From Apoderus coryli (Eukaryota; Arthropoda; Insecta; Coleoptera; Attelabidae): a stretch of DNA of 64,000 nucleotides. Below, piece after piece: positions 19,925-31,026 of the stretch. The DNA is taken from contig OU452213.1 in assembly GCA_911728435.2 (NCBI GenBank), forward strand, positions 8,535,834 through 8,599,833, written 5' to 3'. The notes under the pieces were generated by a model that searched no databases, had not been told where the DNA came from, and saw nothing but the letters and a program-made list of their open reading frames with translations. The position numbers and the translations under genes were made by a program. Position 1 is the stretch's first letter; every line of letters starts with the position of its first letter.

Positions 19925-21945
19925 CCAAATAATAATAATAATAATACATTTATTTGCATTCAAATCATAACAACGTACAGATTAAGTCAGAATATCATAA
20001 ATACATAACATAATACTGAATTGATATGCAAAATGGAGTTGAAAACAATTAAAAAAAGTTCTAAGCTCAACCCCAAAATTCATAACTTTAGAACTAAATT
20101 TCTAATACGTCCGACCAATAACTGCACTCCTTAGTCATGCCTTTTACTACACTCAAAGTTTACTACTTTCTACAAAAAATCTGAAAAGAAAAATTAAACA
20201 AAAAATCTATTTGAAATCCAAAAGTCGATTCCTGTATTTAAACTTAAAAGCTGTAACCCCTAACTTTTTGAAGTCCTCTGGTATGTTATTGTATAGCATA
20301 TAAATTTGGTAAGTAAATGATCTCTTGAATAATGAAGTTTTGTGAGGCGGGGGCGAAATAAGTCCGCGAAAACGTAAGTTCAACGCATGAACATCAGTCC
20401 TATATTTAATTTTATTAGAAAAGTATGGAGGACGATGGTTATTTACTAAATTATGAAATAAAACTAGCGAATGTAGCTTTCTTCGATCCTGCATGCTCAG
20501 CCACATAGCCTCCCTCAATTTGTGCGAAACGGGCTCATACACGAATCTAAGGCATGATTTCTGAACTTTTTGAATTTTATCTTTATCAGAACAATCTAGG
20601 CACGGTGCATACACAACATCACAGAAGTTAAAGTAGCTTAAGACTAAACTATCGGTAAGTTTTTTTTTTCAAAGGTTGTGATAGTAGATGCCTATGGGGA
20701 TATAACATCTTTAATGACGAATATGCTCTCTGGATATTGATGCTCACATGCTTCTTAAACCGCAATTCAACATCCAAGTCCAAGCCAAGATTTCTTGTTG
20801 AAGTTGAGAACTTTAAACTTGAGTTAATTACTTTGATATTCAGTTGCAACTCCAACAAGCGTCTATTTTTACCAAAGACAAGAACGTCAGACTTAGAGGC
20901 ATTGATCATGAGACAGTGCTTTTGAGATATCTCCACAATTCTGTTAATATCCTCGTTAATATCTTGATTAGCCAGATAATAGTCGTCATAAGTAAAGCTG
21001 TAGTAAATTTGCCGGTCATCCGCATATATATGCTCCTTGCAATGCTTTAGACTTGACCCTATGTAGCATGTGTAAATATTAAACAATAAAGGTGAAAGTA
21101 TTAAGCCTTGTGGAACTCCACACGTCAGTCTTTCCTGTGAAGATTCCCCATTACTTGTTTGAACAAATTGAAACCTGTTTTGCAAATAGCTGTGAAAGAA
21201 TCTGATTGACTGTTCAGAAAACCCAACAAATTTCAAAACAGATAGAAGCGTCTCATGATCAATTGTGTCAAATGCTTTAGAATAATCAAACAGAACAAGC
21301 ACCGTGCTCTTGCCTTGATCCGTCGCACGAATTATGTCATCAACAATGTCCAAAAGCGCTGTAGCACAGCTGTAGCCTGGTCTAAAACCTGATTGATGTT
21401 CAGGTATAATATTGTATTTGTTTACACGCGAGAGAATCTGAAGGTACATAATTTGTTCTAAAACCTTTGAAAGTACTGGAAGGATACTAATCGGTCTAAG
21501 ATCATTTATAGAAGTGATTGTACTTGTCTTGGGGAAAGGATTATCTTTGAAACCTTCCATTCATCTGGAAACTGGCCTTCTAAAATGCAAGAATTTATTA
21601 TATTTGTTATATAGGGTAGAATGTACGGAAGACATAAAACGACCATCTATAAATTAATCTTATCGGCCTCAGTAGCTAATGATTTTATATCCAGAATATG
21701 CTTTTTTATATCTTCATTTGTAATAGTAAAGAAACTAAAAAAATCCTCGAAATCACACAAGAAATTGTTCTGATAAAAACCAACAACAATCGGATCACTA
21801 GGTCCTCTGTTTAAAGAATGACGCAGGAAGTGTTTGTTAATGTCATGTGGATTATTCAAAATTTCCGGGATAGTTAGCGATGCTTGTTTATTGTGTATAT
21901 CTAGCTCTCTCAGTTTTTTCTTTATAAAAGTTTTCAAAATAACGA
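19925..21945 (-). mobile_element. CR1/Jockey-like non-LTR retrotransposon, 5'-truncated
   Basis: Minus-strand element with an (ATT)n tail (AATAATAATAATAATAAT on the plus strand at 19926-19944) at its 3' end. Coding sequence covers the linker before the RT, the whole RT and the C-terminal domain (21937 to 20207). The endonuclease is missing, so it is truncated at about 21945. It belongs to the same general type as the element at 56164-61445, whose tail is also (ATT)n. Confidence 0.88.
20207..21937 (-). pseudogene. Reverse transcriptase of a CR1/Jockey-like element
   Basis: The pre-RT linker (21937-21647, with NNPHDINKHF and a TNEDIKKHI stretch) is followed by a frameshift. Then a long open frame (21560-20649) shows INDLRPISILPVLSKVLE, HQSGFRPGYSCATAL, the VLFDYSKAFDTIDH block A, CGVPQGLILSPLLF (Leu for the usual Ser), and HIYADDRQIY with the catalytic Asp pair. 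A second frameshift near 20640 leads to the C-terminal segment (20614-20207) with VVYAPCLDCSDKDKIQKVQ, QDRRKLHSLVLFH and NNIPEDFKKL. Only two or three frame breaks are visible over 1.7 kb, so it decayed moderately recently. No GIY-YIG or integrase is present. Confidence 0.88.
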
Positions 21946-22589
21946 TTATTTTCGGAAATATACAAGGTTATACTCACTCTGTATACTATATATGTAATAA
22001 TTCTCTATGCAAAATTTGCTTCCTATATTCAGAATGTATATCTCGTGGAAACTTGGTTATTTTGTCAGGTGCAGTTCATTGAATATTTCGACACAGTTAA
22101 AGTGAGGAATGTGCATATTTCGATTTTCTTTTTGCTTTTCTAATATCTCCCTCCACCCTAAAGAAACCCCTGCTTAAGAAGAGGAAAAGTCATGGAGTGA
22201 AATGAAAATATTCTTACCCTATAGCTCCTTTATAAAAATAATAATGGAAGTAATTTTGCTGTTAGATGAGTAGAACATAAAAAAAAAACGCAAAATATCC
22301 AGTGTTGGAAAATTGGCCTACCATGGCGACAGTTTAATGTTAGCAGCAATTTGCTATCTTCCCGCTTGCTTGTTTTAGGCTGATGTAATCGAGTGTGGTA
22401 TGTATATTGTATATTTTTCATAATAAGGAACTAAAGTATGAAAATGATGATGGGGAGTATACATTGTTTGGGTATGTAATATTATCTATGGTGATATTAA
22501 TACCTATTAATAAATTTGTTTATGTATATTGCGTGCCGAATTACGCACTTAATTATAATTGTATTCGGAGAGTCTATTTCAGGCTCTTA
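21946..22589. other. Unassigned AT-rich sequence
   Basis: A motif pair near 21962-21985 (CAAGGTTATACTCACTCTGTATA) looks like a decayed transposon end. No gene was recognised. Confidence 0.4.
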
Positions 22590-23198
22590 TACAGGGTGGT
22601 CACCCTAGACGCGACGATCTAATGTAGCAAAACTATTCAGATTTTCAAAATTCTTTCAACGTCTGATTTTGTAGACCTATTAGGACTACATCGGGCAACG
22701 GCATGACAGTTTGTAGTTGTTGAATTCATTATCCGTCTAAATGAGAGATCTTAGCGAGATAGAAGTCACTCGTGCTATAGCTTTAGTTGAAATTGGTGTA
22801 AAATATCGACAAGTAGCTAGAAATTTTAATCGCAGTAGGTCAGTTATCAAACGTGTATAAAAACTTATGAAATACCTACTATTTGCAAAACGCATTGGCG
22901 TAATTATAAAAAATGGCTTATAATGGGGCATGTTTTTTGACTTTTAAAATTAATATCTAGTTAACTATGCAATTTAGAGCAAACGAACCTTATATCAAAA
23001 CCATTTAATAAGATGTCTGAATCGAGAGCAAAAATAATATCTAGGGTTTTGCGTTAAAAAAAACGTAAGTTTGATATGCTACGGTATAATGTAACACCCT
23101 GTATAAATGGCACCTATTTTAGAATGTAATCCTAATACGTCTACAAAATCAGACGTTGAAAGAATGTTGAAAATCTGAATAGATTTGCCACAGTAATA
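22590..23198 (+). mobile_element. Deleted Tc1-like element with ~100-base inverted termini
   Basis: The left end TACAGGGTGGTCACCC begins at 22590. The block GCAAAACTATTCAGATTTTC and the following AATTCTTTCAACGTCTGATTTTGTAGAC recur inverted at 23112-23190. The right outer end is lost where the next element begins at 23199. The interior of about 400 bases keeps only a transposase start (22741-22857). An internal ACACCCTGTA motif sits at 23094-23103. Confidence 0.8.
22741..22857 (+). pseudogene. Tc1-type transposase N-terminal helix-turn-helix
   Basis: A 38-codon frame starts at ATG 22741 and reads MRDLSEIEVTRAIALVEIG, followed by RQVARNFNRSRSVIKRV and a stop. This is the first helix-turn-helix of Tc1-type transposases (a LT..E..RAV.L.E.G.S...VA..L..S.SVI.R.. 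pattern). It lies just inside the left inverted terminus, the position expected for a transposase start. Everything after the HTH has been deleted. Confidence 0.75.
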
Positions 23199-23491
23199 TA
23201 CAGGGGTGTCCAGAAACTAATGGACCAAACGAAAGCCACAAATTCGAGAGTGGATTTGGACCGCGTTATGCATAACATGACCAAGCGCCATTTTAACGAA
23301 TATAGATAAATGACTTCTAGTTATTAAGCTTTCTAAAAAAAACTGTCCATCACATTGAGTTCAAATTTTATATGGAGATCAAAAGTAGTAAAGAGAAATT
23401 AGTTTCGCAGTTTTATCATGATAATATAAAAAATATAGGTTTTGTGAAGCCGTTTGGTCGCTTATTGGTTTTATGCATTCCTGCATGTTTG

Positions 23492-23630
23492 AGTTTTGCA
23501 TACTTTGACTATATGCCATTTTTGGCGCTTAGTCTTGTTATGCTAAATTCGGGCTGCATTTTAGTTTTACATATTTTAACTACACGCCATTTTTGGCGTT
23601 TAGTCAAATTATGCTAATTTAGGTTAGGCC
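23492..23630. repeat. 71-base tandem repeat, two copies
   Basis: Copies begin at AGTTTTGCATA (23492) and AGTTTTACATA (23563). Both contain the palindrome GCCATTTTTGGCG and end in TATGCTAA. It lies inside the 23258-24885 element, near its left terminus. Confidence 0.75.
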
Positions 23631-24530
23631 AAATTTTCTGAAGGTATGTATTGAATTTTGGTACGTCTTCCCCGTTTTTTTGCTAAATCGATTTCCTGTG
23701 CGCTACTTGCAAAGTCTTTCTTTACAAATATCTTGAATGGGTTTCTTTTGAATCTCTCTTATGTTCAGTCAATTAACTTTTTTATTTTCAATATATGTTT
23801 TTCTATTCACGATAGATTTCTCTAAGCCAGAAGTTCCGAAAAATTTTCTTTCTTCATTTTGTGAATAATTAGAGGGTTTTTCTTTCTGCATGCTTTCATA
23901 ATATTGAGGTAATCATCTGGGGATTATAGTATGTTGTAACATTAGGGCACATTCGATATCACCAAAATCGGTATAGTTAGGGACAAAAGTGTGCCCTGAT
24001 ACCAAAAAACGCGTGATAATTTTCTGCAAAGATGGATGTACTTCCAAAACAGCTTTTAACATTAAAACCACCTTGATATTTCTGTTTAGCCCCCACAGCT
24101 ATCGGAATAAGATATTTACACGATTGCAAATCCTGATTTTCCATAATATACTTGTATAAGCATGAACAAACTTCCTGCGAGCTCCCCGTCCAGCTTCGCC
24201 TTCCAACCATAGGTAGCAATGACCCTTGTTTGCTTTAGCAGTGTGGATGCCCAAATTATAAAGCCAAAGCTGTCGTTTATAAAAGACAATATTGATGGGT
24301 ATGCGAGGAAGTGTACTTTCAAAGTAATAGAAATATTTCCATTGGATACCCTGTACATAGGTCTAGTTTGTGTTCGATTACGTGTTTTACAAAGGTTTAC
24401 AAATCAATAAGAATTATCTATAAAGGTAAGTTTATTACAATAATTACAATATTTTTGATGAAAAGACAACCCTTTGGCGTTACTGTCTTGTATAAATTTC
24501 ATTGTATCGTCTTTTTTGTTTTGAATTGAA

Positions 24531-24587
24531 ATTTTCAAACGTATTATTATAATTAATAATAATTCTTATTATTATACGTTTGAAAAT
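24531..24587. other. Hairpin within the 1.6-kb insertion
   Basis: ATTTTCAAACGTA and TACGTTTGAAAAT form a perfect 13-base inverted pair around a 31-base AT-rich loop. It could be a small MITE or a structural element. No terminator or regulator role can be argued. Confidence 0.6.
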
Positions 24588-25403
24588 GTCAAAAAAAGCG
24601 ACAAAATAACGGCTATATTGGCGGTTGGTCATGTATTGCTAAACTCTCGTATTGACATCTATCTTTAAATCTTTTCTTACAACATGGACTTGGTCGTATA
24701 ATACGTAATGACAATAAGTAAATGCATAATTTGGTGTTTAGCGTTTTTAATTATTTCTTTTAAAATAAAGGTCTCTATATGCCCATTAATTTTGTATAGT
24801 TAGATTACACCTTTAGACATTAGATGGCGATATTATCTCAAAATTAACGAAATGGTGCTTGGTCATGTTATGCATAACGCGGTCCATTTCATAGCAATGC
24901 GACGTCAAACTTCAAATTCAGAATTGCTTCCGAAAGGAGTTATAGCTTAACATAGGTTTCTTAAAAGTATCGGAAAAACGCCTTTAGCCATAGAAGAGAA
25001 ATGTGACATACTTATTTCTCTAAATAGAAGCATTTCTTAGCCATACACTGCTGAATTAAATTGCAACCATAGCCGTCCGATCAAATGCCCCTTGATACAT
25101 GTTATACTTCATAATAACTATGTTTAACACCACCAAATAGGACAATTTTGCCAACATTTTTGGTGTAATTCAGAAGAAAACTTAACTTCTGAATCACCAC
25201 TATCCGTATCAATGTCAGTTAAAAAATCACATCTGGGAAATTGGCCTAATGAGAGTTTTTCCCAAAATTTGGCGCCCGAACGGTGTTTAACGGACATTTT
25301 TAATCAAAACTTTTTTTTCACTAATTTTTCGAAAATTCTGACATCATTTTTAGGAAATCTGAGTTTTTCTACACCTACATGGTATAGTCCTTCCATTCCT
25401 AAT

Positions 25404-25560
25404 GTATAATAATAATACCTTTATTCAATGAATTAACATTATAGGTATAATATATAAATTTACCGATTCTACCGGGGCTATTCATTTCCATGTCTCTTTA
25501 TATTAGAAATTGGCATCGAATTCAGCGTTTTTTTGATACATTTCTCCCTCGTATATAAGA
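25404..25560 (-). mobile_element. Short 3' end of a non-LTR retrotransposon
   Basis: A run of TAATAATAATACC at 25406 followed by TTTATTC resembles the tails at 19926 and 56164, in the same minus orientation. Only about 150 bases of untranslated sequence could belong to it. Assignment rests on the tail alone. Confidence 0.35.
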
Positions 25561-25640
25561 CGTATAATAAATCATGCTTGTCAAAGGAAGTCGCCTTGTA
25601 AGAAAAGTAACTACAGGGACTGGCAAAACTATTGGGTTAA

Positions 25641-25826
25641 TGATTAGAGTTTGCAAATAAATATAATATGAATGAAACAAATAATTTTTGGCAACGTGTT
25701 ATTTTCTCAGATTAAACTAAATATAATCGGATGGACATCATATGGTATGGCGAAGACTTAATGTGGAATTTACGAAGAAAATTTGTGTCCGACAGTAAAA
25801 CACGGTGGCAGAATATTGTAACCATG
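25641..25826 (+). pseudogene. Tc1 transposase fragment around the first catalytic Asp
   Basis: The reading shows NETNNFWQRVIFSD followed by a stop codon where Glu is expected. It then passes TKYN, a WYGED stretch and, after a frameshift, RRKFVSD and TVKHGGRI, matching the W..V.FSDE.K through TVKHGGG region of Tc1-type transposases. About 60 codons survive. It lies upstream of a different transposase start (26017), so it is probably a separate insertion. Confidence 0.6.
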
Positions 25827-26016
25827 ATCTGATGATGATGATGATAGTTTTTCTTAGATTAATAAAATGTAAGAAGATCTATCAAATTACATAATAATTT
25901 TTAATCACACCTCAAGTGGATGAAACTTTTTCCGTCGCTGTATACAGTGACGCGATACGTTATGATGGTATACGACACGAGCGGAACACGTTGGGAGTTT
26001 AAGCATCAATATTTAT

Positions 26017-26490
26017 ATGAGCAAAAATATTTATCATCAGTTAAGGTCTGAAAATAATGAAGTGACAAATACACTTATTATAAAAAGAATGTTTGAATTA
26101 ACTATGATTCCGGTTTCTACTATTAATCTAGTTATTAGACAAGGGGTTGTTGTAGATCACTCTGTTAAAAGAAAAGGGAAAAGCCAAAAATTTAAAAATA
26201 TTGGCGATGCCTCAAAGGAATGTATTCGAAGAACAACTCATAATTTTTATAAAGAAAATAAAGTCCCTAATTTGGAAATGATTTCGAATAAACTGAGCGA
26301 ATACCCTAATTATAATTATCGATCTTTGGAAACTTTAAGAGGTATTTTATTAGAGTGCGGATTTAAATATAAGAAAATTACTAACTGTTTATTAATAATG
26401 GAATCACGCCATATTGTGGAAATGCGCGAGGAATATTTGCGTAAAATAAAAGAGTCAAACAGAACGATAATATATCATAATATGCATTGA
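26017..26490 (+). pseudogene. IS630/Tc1-type transposase, N-terminal part
   Basis: This 157-residue open frame has helix-turn-helix-like segments (residues about 20-45, with MIPVSTINLVIRQGV) and a basic linker RKGKSQKF. A second HTH region carries LETLRGILLECGFKYKK, and then VEMREEYLRKIKESNRTIIY follows. The R.ILL..GF.YKK ... R..YL.KI ... IIY order matches a group of insect IS630-like transposases in which IIYLDETW, with the first catalytic Asp, should follow. Here the frame stops at IIYHNMH, so the catalytic core is gone. It lies in copy 2 of the Tc1/mariner-type element and is presumably its own transposase. Confidence 0.7.
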
Positions 26491-26650
26491 CTTTACAAAG
26501 GAATATGGGGTTGTGGTTTTTTATAGCATCATATACTAAGATTGGAAACACTATACTCTTGTGAAGGCTGCGTTTTCGAGAAAAATTTAATTTTAGTTTA
26601 ATATGCGGTTTAACATATAGTAGTTGTAATTATAAAACGATCTTGTTATA

Positions 26651-27435
26651 TGTCTAGTAACTATTTACAGCTTTTGACAAGTTGCATTTTTTATTGGTAA
26701 ATTTGCAGACATAAAAGGAAGTGATGTCGTATAGTGATCAAGAAGAGTCCGCCGCCATCAAATCTGTAGACGACCTCCGAGTTGTTCAATGCGGCTCACT
26801 ATCTTAGACGGCCTTAATATAGAGCCGTGAGGCAGTACACACTTTATATTACCTTGCTTGGGTTTGCCATTGGGTGTATTTTTTTTCTTCTTATAAATCT
26901 AAGGCAGAAATAAGTTTAACAGACAAAATGTATACATTTTCTCAACTATATCTTCTAACAAATGAAAAATACATGCAAATATAATACCAGCTTTATATCT
27001 GCAAACTTCATAGTAAGCGGTGGAGTTTTACATCCATATAAACGAGGAATTTAATGTTTCCAGAGAGAGTCGTTAACTATATTTTTTCCGAAAGGGAAAA
27101 ATTCAATAAATTTATACAAATGGTTAGTATAACGATCGTTCAATTGAAATTTATGGTGTTTTTCTTTTTTTGTGTATTGATAGAATAAATCATAGGAATT
27201 CTATAGAACTCAGGAAAAATTGTAGTTTTTTCAGATGGAAATGTGAAGATTTATTTCATAAAATTGAATATTTATGTTGTGTTCAGGTGATCTCTGTTTG
27301 GTAATTCAATTTCTATCATAGTTTTACTTTCCCGATGAATATTTTGACTGCAGTCTCATGGGCTTATTATGAAAAATCCTCGTATTTTAAGCCACCCAAT
27401 CCAGCAACCCTGTACCCTCCACTAACTTGTGATAT
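26651..27435. other. Unassigned sequence
   Basis: A somewhat GC-richer patch lies at 26750-26850, but no coding motif, splice pattern or repeat was recognised. Confidence 0.45.
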
Positions 27436-28133
27436 TGTTAACGTTTTTCTGAGTTGGTTGTGTGAAATAATAACGAGCTTTGAATTAAAACTAATTTATT
27501 TACTCTTAGAATAAACACTTATACAAACTGGTTAAATATATGTATACTTAACTCATTTTAACTTGTGCGCATAACAATACGCATAATTCACTGACGCTTC
27601 TATAGATATTCATACTCTGTGTTTGTGACGTGATATTATATTGACGCTGTAAAACGTCAATATCATTTTTATTTTTTTGTAAAGATGAACTCTTGAACTA
27701 AAACTATAAACATCTCCTTTTATTTTATATATTTTATATATATTATTACTTGTCCATTCGTTAAATAAATGTATTATAAAACACAGATACAACAAAACAA
27801 TTTTTACAATTTAATACAGTCCACTCTATCGTCGTAATCACAAACTAATAACTTAAACGAACTAATTTATTTTCACTATTTATTTTTCTACTATTTATTT
27901 CACTATCATTTATATGTCACAACACTGTTCGCTATCTATTGACTGATTATTCGTCGACTGTTACGTTGGCTTTATATATGCTTTGCCCTCTTTCTCGAAC
28001 CGTTCCAGAGAGTAGTCGAACATTCTGGCGCACGTATGTCTATTCTAGATTCTTGGCGGTCGACACAACAACACAGCTAGCTCGAGACGTGTTGCGGTGT
28101 TGCCAACAGGTGGGCATTTTCTTGTTTGTTACA
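27436..28133 (-). mobile_element. Solo LTR of a Ty3/Gypsy element
   Basis: The LTR begins TGTTAACG and ends TTACA on the plus strand (TGT...ACA in LTR orientation) and is 698 bases long. It is flanked by ATAT on both sides (27432-27435 and 28134-28137), a 4-base target duplication. It aligns in segments with the LTR pieces at 54010-54330 and 52785-53007: the shared GTGTGAAATAATAACG block, a TTTATTTCACTAT region, and TTTCTCGAAC near a TATATA box (27970-28015). About 330 bases at 27500-27830 have no counterpart in the 54010 copy. No internal coding sequence is present, consistent with LTR-LTR recombination. Confidence 0.85.
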
Positions 28134-28137
28134 ATAT

Positions 28138-29014
28138 GTTATACCAAAATGTTGTTGTTTTTCTTTTTTTTTTTTGCTTCAATCATTGAGGCTTAATTTT
28201 TGTATATGTTTAATATTTAATTTTATATCAAGATAATTTGTCCCGTAATTGGGTTCTTGTTCTTGAACAATGAATGCCAGTGATGTCGATTCTCTCTCTG
28301 TCTGTACCCCCCAGCTCCTACATATATCCTGTAGTATTTTTGTACCAAATTTGGTTAAAATATGCTATGCTCTATAGGAATTCCGCCAGTCTTACGGCCG
28401 GTCAAAGAGTCCAAACAAATCACTTTAGTTTATTAGTTTTATACAAAACCTGTTTTAATTCGCTCAATAAGCAGTGATTTAATTAGACCGTGTGTTAGTG
28501 GTTTTTGAGTTATCGTGGATACAGGCAGACACACAGACTGACAGGCACTACTTATTTACGTATAAAATGTCCAAAAATTCGTATTTTCGAAGAAATTAAA
28601 AAAGAATTTATCAAAGTAATAGCCTTCATATACAGGGTGTCCCTTTTTCGCAATACTTGCAATCATGGTCACTCTGATTCTGTCTGATTATGTGATTTCC
28701 TTATAAATTTATGAAACACGCTTATAACTTTTAAACTAAAGAAAATCAATATAAAAAAACTATATATTTTTTTAGGAAAGCTCATAACAAGCCTGACAAA
28801 AATATAGAAAAATATACGGGGTGTCCAATTTAAAAAAAAAACATAATTTTAGTTTATATCTCCGAAATCGTTTTCCTCATAAAAACAAATATCTACGCCA
28901 CTGGATTCTATGCAAGAATCTCTATCAGGATCAGTTTCTCTTCTTGCTATGTTAAAGAGTAACCGAAATACCCTGTATTTGTGGAAAGTCTCAGTTAGTG
29001 GTAGTAGGTATTTA
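28138..29014. other. Unassigned sequence with three transposon-end motifs
   Basis: TACAGGGTGTCCC at 28631, ACGGGGTGTCCAAT at 28816 and ATACCCTGTA at 28969 bracket about 350 bases that may be a small Tc1/mariner-type MITE. No gene was recognised; the frames at 27939-28196, 28274-28477 and 28505-28687 have no motifs. Confidence 0.4.
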
Positions 29015-30220
29015 CATGGGCGTAATCAGGGTGGGACACTAAAAAAATTTAAATTATAATGATCCTACCCTACTTACTGCCTTAACCTTTTAACTGGGTT
29101 TGCCAAATCGCATACATCATCTCAATGTCATAAAACGGCAGCTACAGCTGCAAAAGGTTTCGATGAAAACTTACCAGTTGAAGAAGGTTTTAGAATCAAT
29201 AATTTCAACCGTCATTTTTTATGGGACACATGGTTTGCCTTTAAGGGCAAAGATCTACACGAGGGAGTTTTCGAAGACCTAATTAAACTTAAAATCAAAG
29301 CTGGTGACCAAAATTTAAAAGACACACCTTGAGAAAGGTGCAAAAAATGCCACCTACTTGTCACCACAAATTCAGAATGAAATTATTTTCCTTTGTGCTC
29401 ATAAGAGAGATGCTACTTCTATAGCTTCAGCCATTGATAGTTTCCTAGCCAACGCAACCCTTGACCCTGAAAAATGCGTCGGACAAGGGTACGATGGGTG
29501 TTCCACCATAGCTGGAAAGGACGCGGGGTCCAAAAATTATTCGGGCCACAATAAAAGAAATAATAAGATTTTTCCGAGAATCCCTACTTTGGCGATAATT
29601 CGTTCCAAACGTGCTGATCTTCTGTGAACCCGCTGGTCTCAAGAATATAAAAGTATAGCAATTTTTAGGGAGCATTATGTAAAAATCTTTTAGGAGCACA
29701 CCGGGAAACTCTTAATGACGGGCCTAAACATAATAAAAGAAGCCGAAAATATTACCGAGGACATTAATACGGACTTTAAAATGCCGAAAGTTACAAATCG
29801 ACAAACTCTTCGTGCAAATCTTCCAGTACCGAGTCATCTCAGAAAAAAATGAGGGATTCATTGATAATGTTTTTAGGACAGCGATTCTCTAATAAATATC
29901 TACCAGCCTACAAGTTTCTTCCATTACACCCTAATATATTTCTTGCTTTACCATTTGCTGAGTTTTTTAACAAAATTAAAATCTTTTGTGACTACTACAA
30001 CTTGTTGGACTTTGCATCATGAGCGTCCATCGAAAAAGAGTTTAAAACGCGAAGGATCAGTTTGAAAAAACAATTTTGTCCCAGTTTAGCCAGAATTCTA
30101 GAAAGTTAATGCTAAAATAAAATACTTATAAATCGAACATGTTTTTTTAATAAATTTTTTATGTTAAGATGAGTTTCCTCGTTTTGCCCCACTCTTGTGA
30201 ACACCCTGGCTACGCCCATG
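29015..30220 (+). mobile_element. hAT element relic
   Basis: The left end CATGGGCGTAATCAGGGTG at 29015 and the right end CACCCTGGCTACGCCCATG ending at 30220 are inverted with two mismatches. GGTATTTA precedes and GGTATAAG follows, an eroded 8-base target duplication (5 of 8 match). Ends of the type CA.GGGCGTAGCCAGG are typical of hAT elements, and the interior has a hAT-type transposase relic. Confidence 0.8.
29080..30115 (+). pseudogene. hAT-type transposase (DUF4371/ZMYM-like) relic
   Basis: The reading begins FNRFAKSHTSSQCHK with a short TAATAAKGFDENLP stretch, continues through FEDLIKLKIKAGDQNLK to KGAKNATYLSPQIQNEII (the DUF4371 signature), then after an internal gap LDPEKCVGQGYDGCSTIAGK. 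In intact proteins a DET catalytic segment sits between these two blocks and is missing here. Later text includes EAENITEDINTDFKMPKVTNRQT before several stops, and an ILCKLP-like C-terminal dimerisation region is hardly recognisable. It is inside clear hAT termini. Several stops, frameshifts and an internal deletion make it dead. Confidence 0.8.
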
Positions 30221-31026
30221 GGTATAAGTAGGTATCTAAAATATTGTAACACTTTAATTAATTTGCCCAGACGCAAATTGTGTAGGTACGTAAATCACTC
30301 TCTTCCACTAATTTAGACTATGTTTAGGGGAAAAAGTTGGGAAACAGAACGCTTCGCAAACGCTCTTAACATTAATTATTATTGTGACTTCAAAACGACT
30401 ACTGTAAAAGTTATGAAAATTTTAACAGCAATTAGGGAGAGAATCCGTATTAATTGCAGTGATAAAAAGAGTTTTATTTTCAAATTTACTCGTAATGCCG
30501 AATGTTCGGTATAATAAGTTTTTTATTCATTAGCTGTCAGAACCTCATATCCTTAATTTAATATTGAGAACAAACTAGGTCAGTGGCGGCTTGTCCTATG
30601 AAGCAGGTGAAGCAACGCTTCACCTAAATAATTAGTAAAATTAATAATAATTAAGTATTTAATTTTATTTTATTGTGTAATTATTTTTCTCCATATAAAA
30701 TTTAAACTATAAATTAATGTATACTTAATTTGCAATCTGCTTTACCATAAAACTGAAATTTTGAATTTCGTCTTCATCTGAAGCAGGCTTTATCGTATAC
30801 ACCTATTTAACATACTTAATTTACATACCTATAGGTATTTCCCTCTTTTTTTATTCGTGTAATAATAGTAAAACATTATTTATTTCGGTCTCTCTTCCCT
30901 GTATGCGACAGTTGACACCCTTGCCAGTGCTTGTGTCCTATGACAATAGCCTATTTATTTAACATACACGTTCTTATGCAGATGAAGCGTGCCTAAAAGC
31001 ATTTTCATCTATAATTCAGCAACAAT

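Larger units (their letters stand above)
23258..24885. mobile_element. Non-autonomous DNA transposon, 1628 bases, 4-base target duplication
   Basis: The termini GGACCGCGTTATGCATAACA at 23258 and its reverse complement ending at 24885 continue inward to about 37 bases with one or two mismatches (ATGACCAAGC then G or A, CCATTT). ATTT flanks both sides (23254-23257 and 24886-24889). The related empty sequence at 12050-12062 has a single ATTT, which proves the insertion. No transposase is recognisable inside. A 4-base duplication is known for CMC/Chapaev, Ginger and Sola types, but nothing here decides between them. Confidence 0.9.
23199..26650 (+). mobile_element. Large Tc1/mariner-type element, copy 2
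   Basis: The left end TACAGGGGTGTCCAGAAAC at 23199 matches the end of copy 1 at 12094-12112 in reverse. The right part (26565-26640) matches 11725-11780 in reverse. Within it lie a 1.6-kb insertion (23258-24885), a fragment of a different Tc1 transposase (25641-25826), a short retrotransposon tail (25404-25560) and the element's own transposase start (26017-26490). The right boundary is approximate because no ACACCCTGTA end is left there. Confidence 0.65.

Noticed and set aside
26700..26870. Possible host exon in a GC-richer patch
   Set aside because: No sustained frame, no recognisable domain, and no convincing splice sites.
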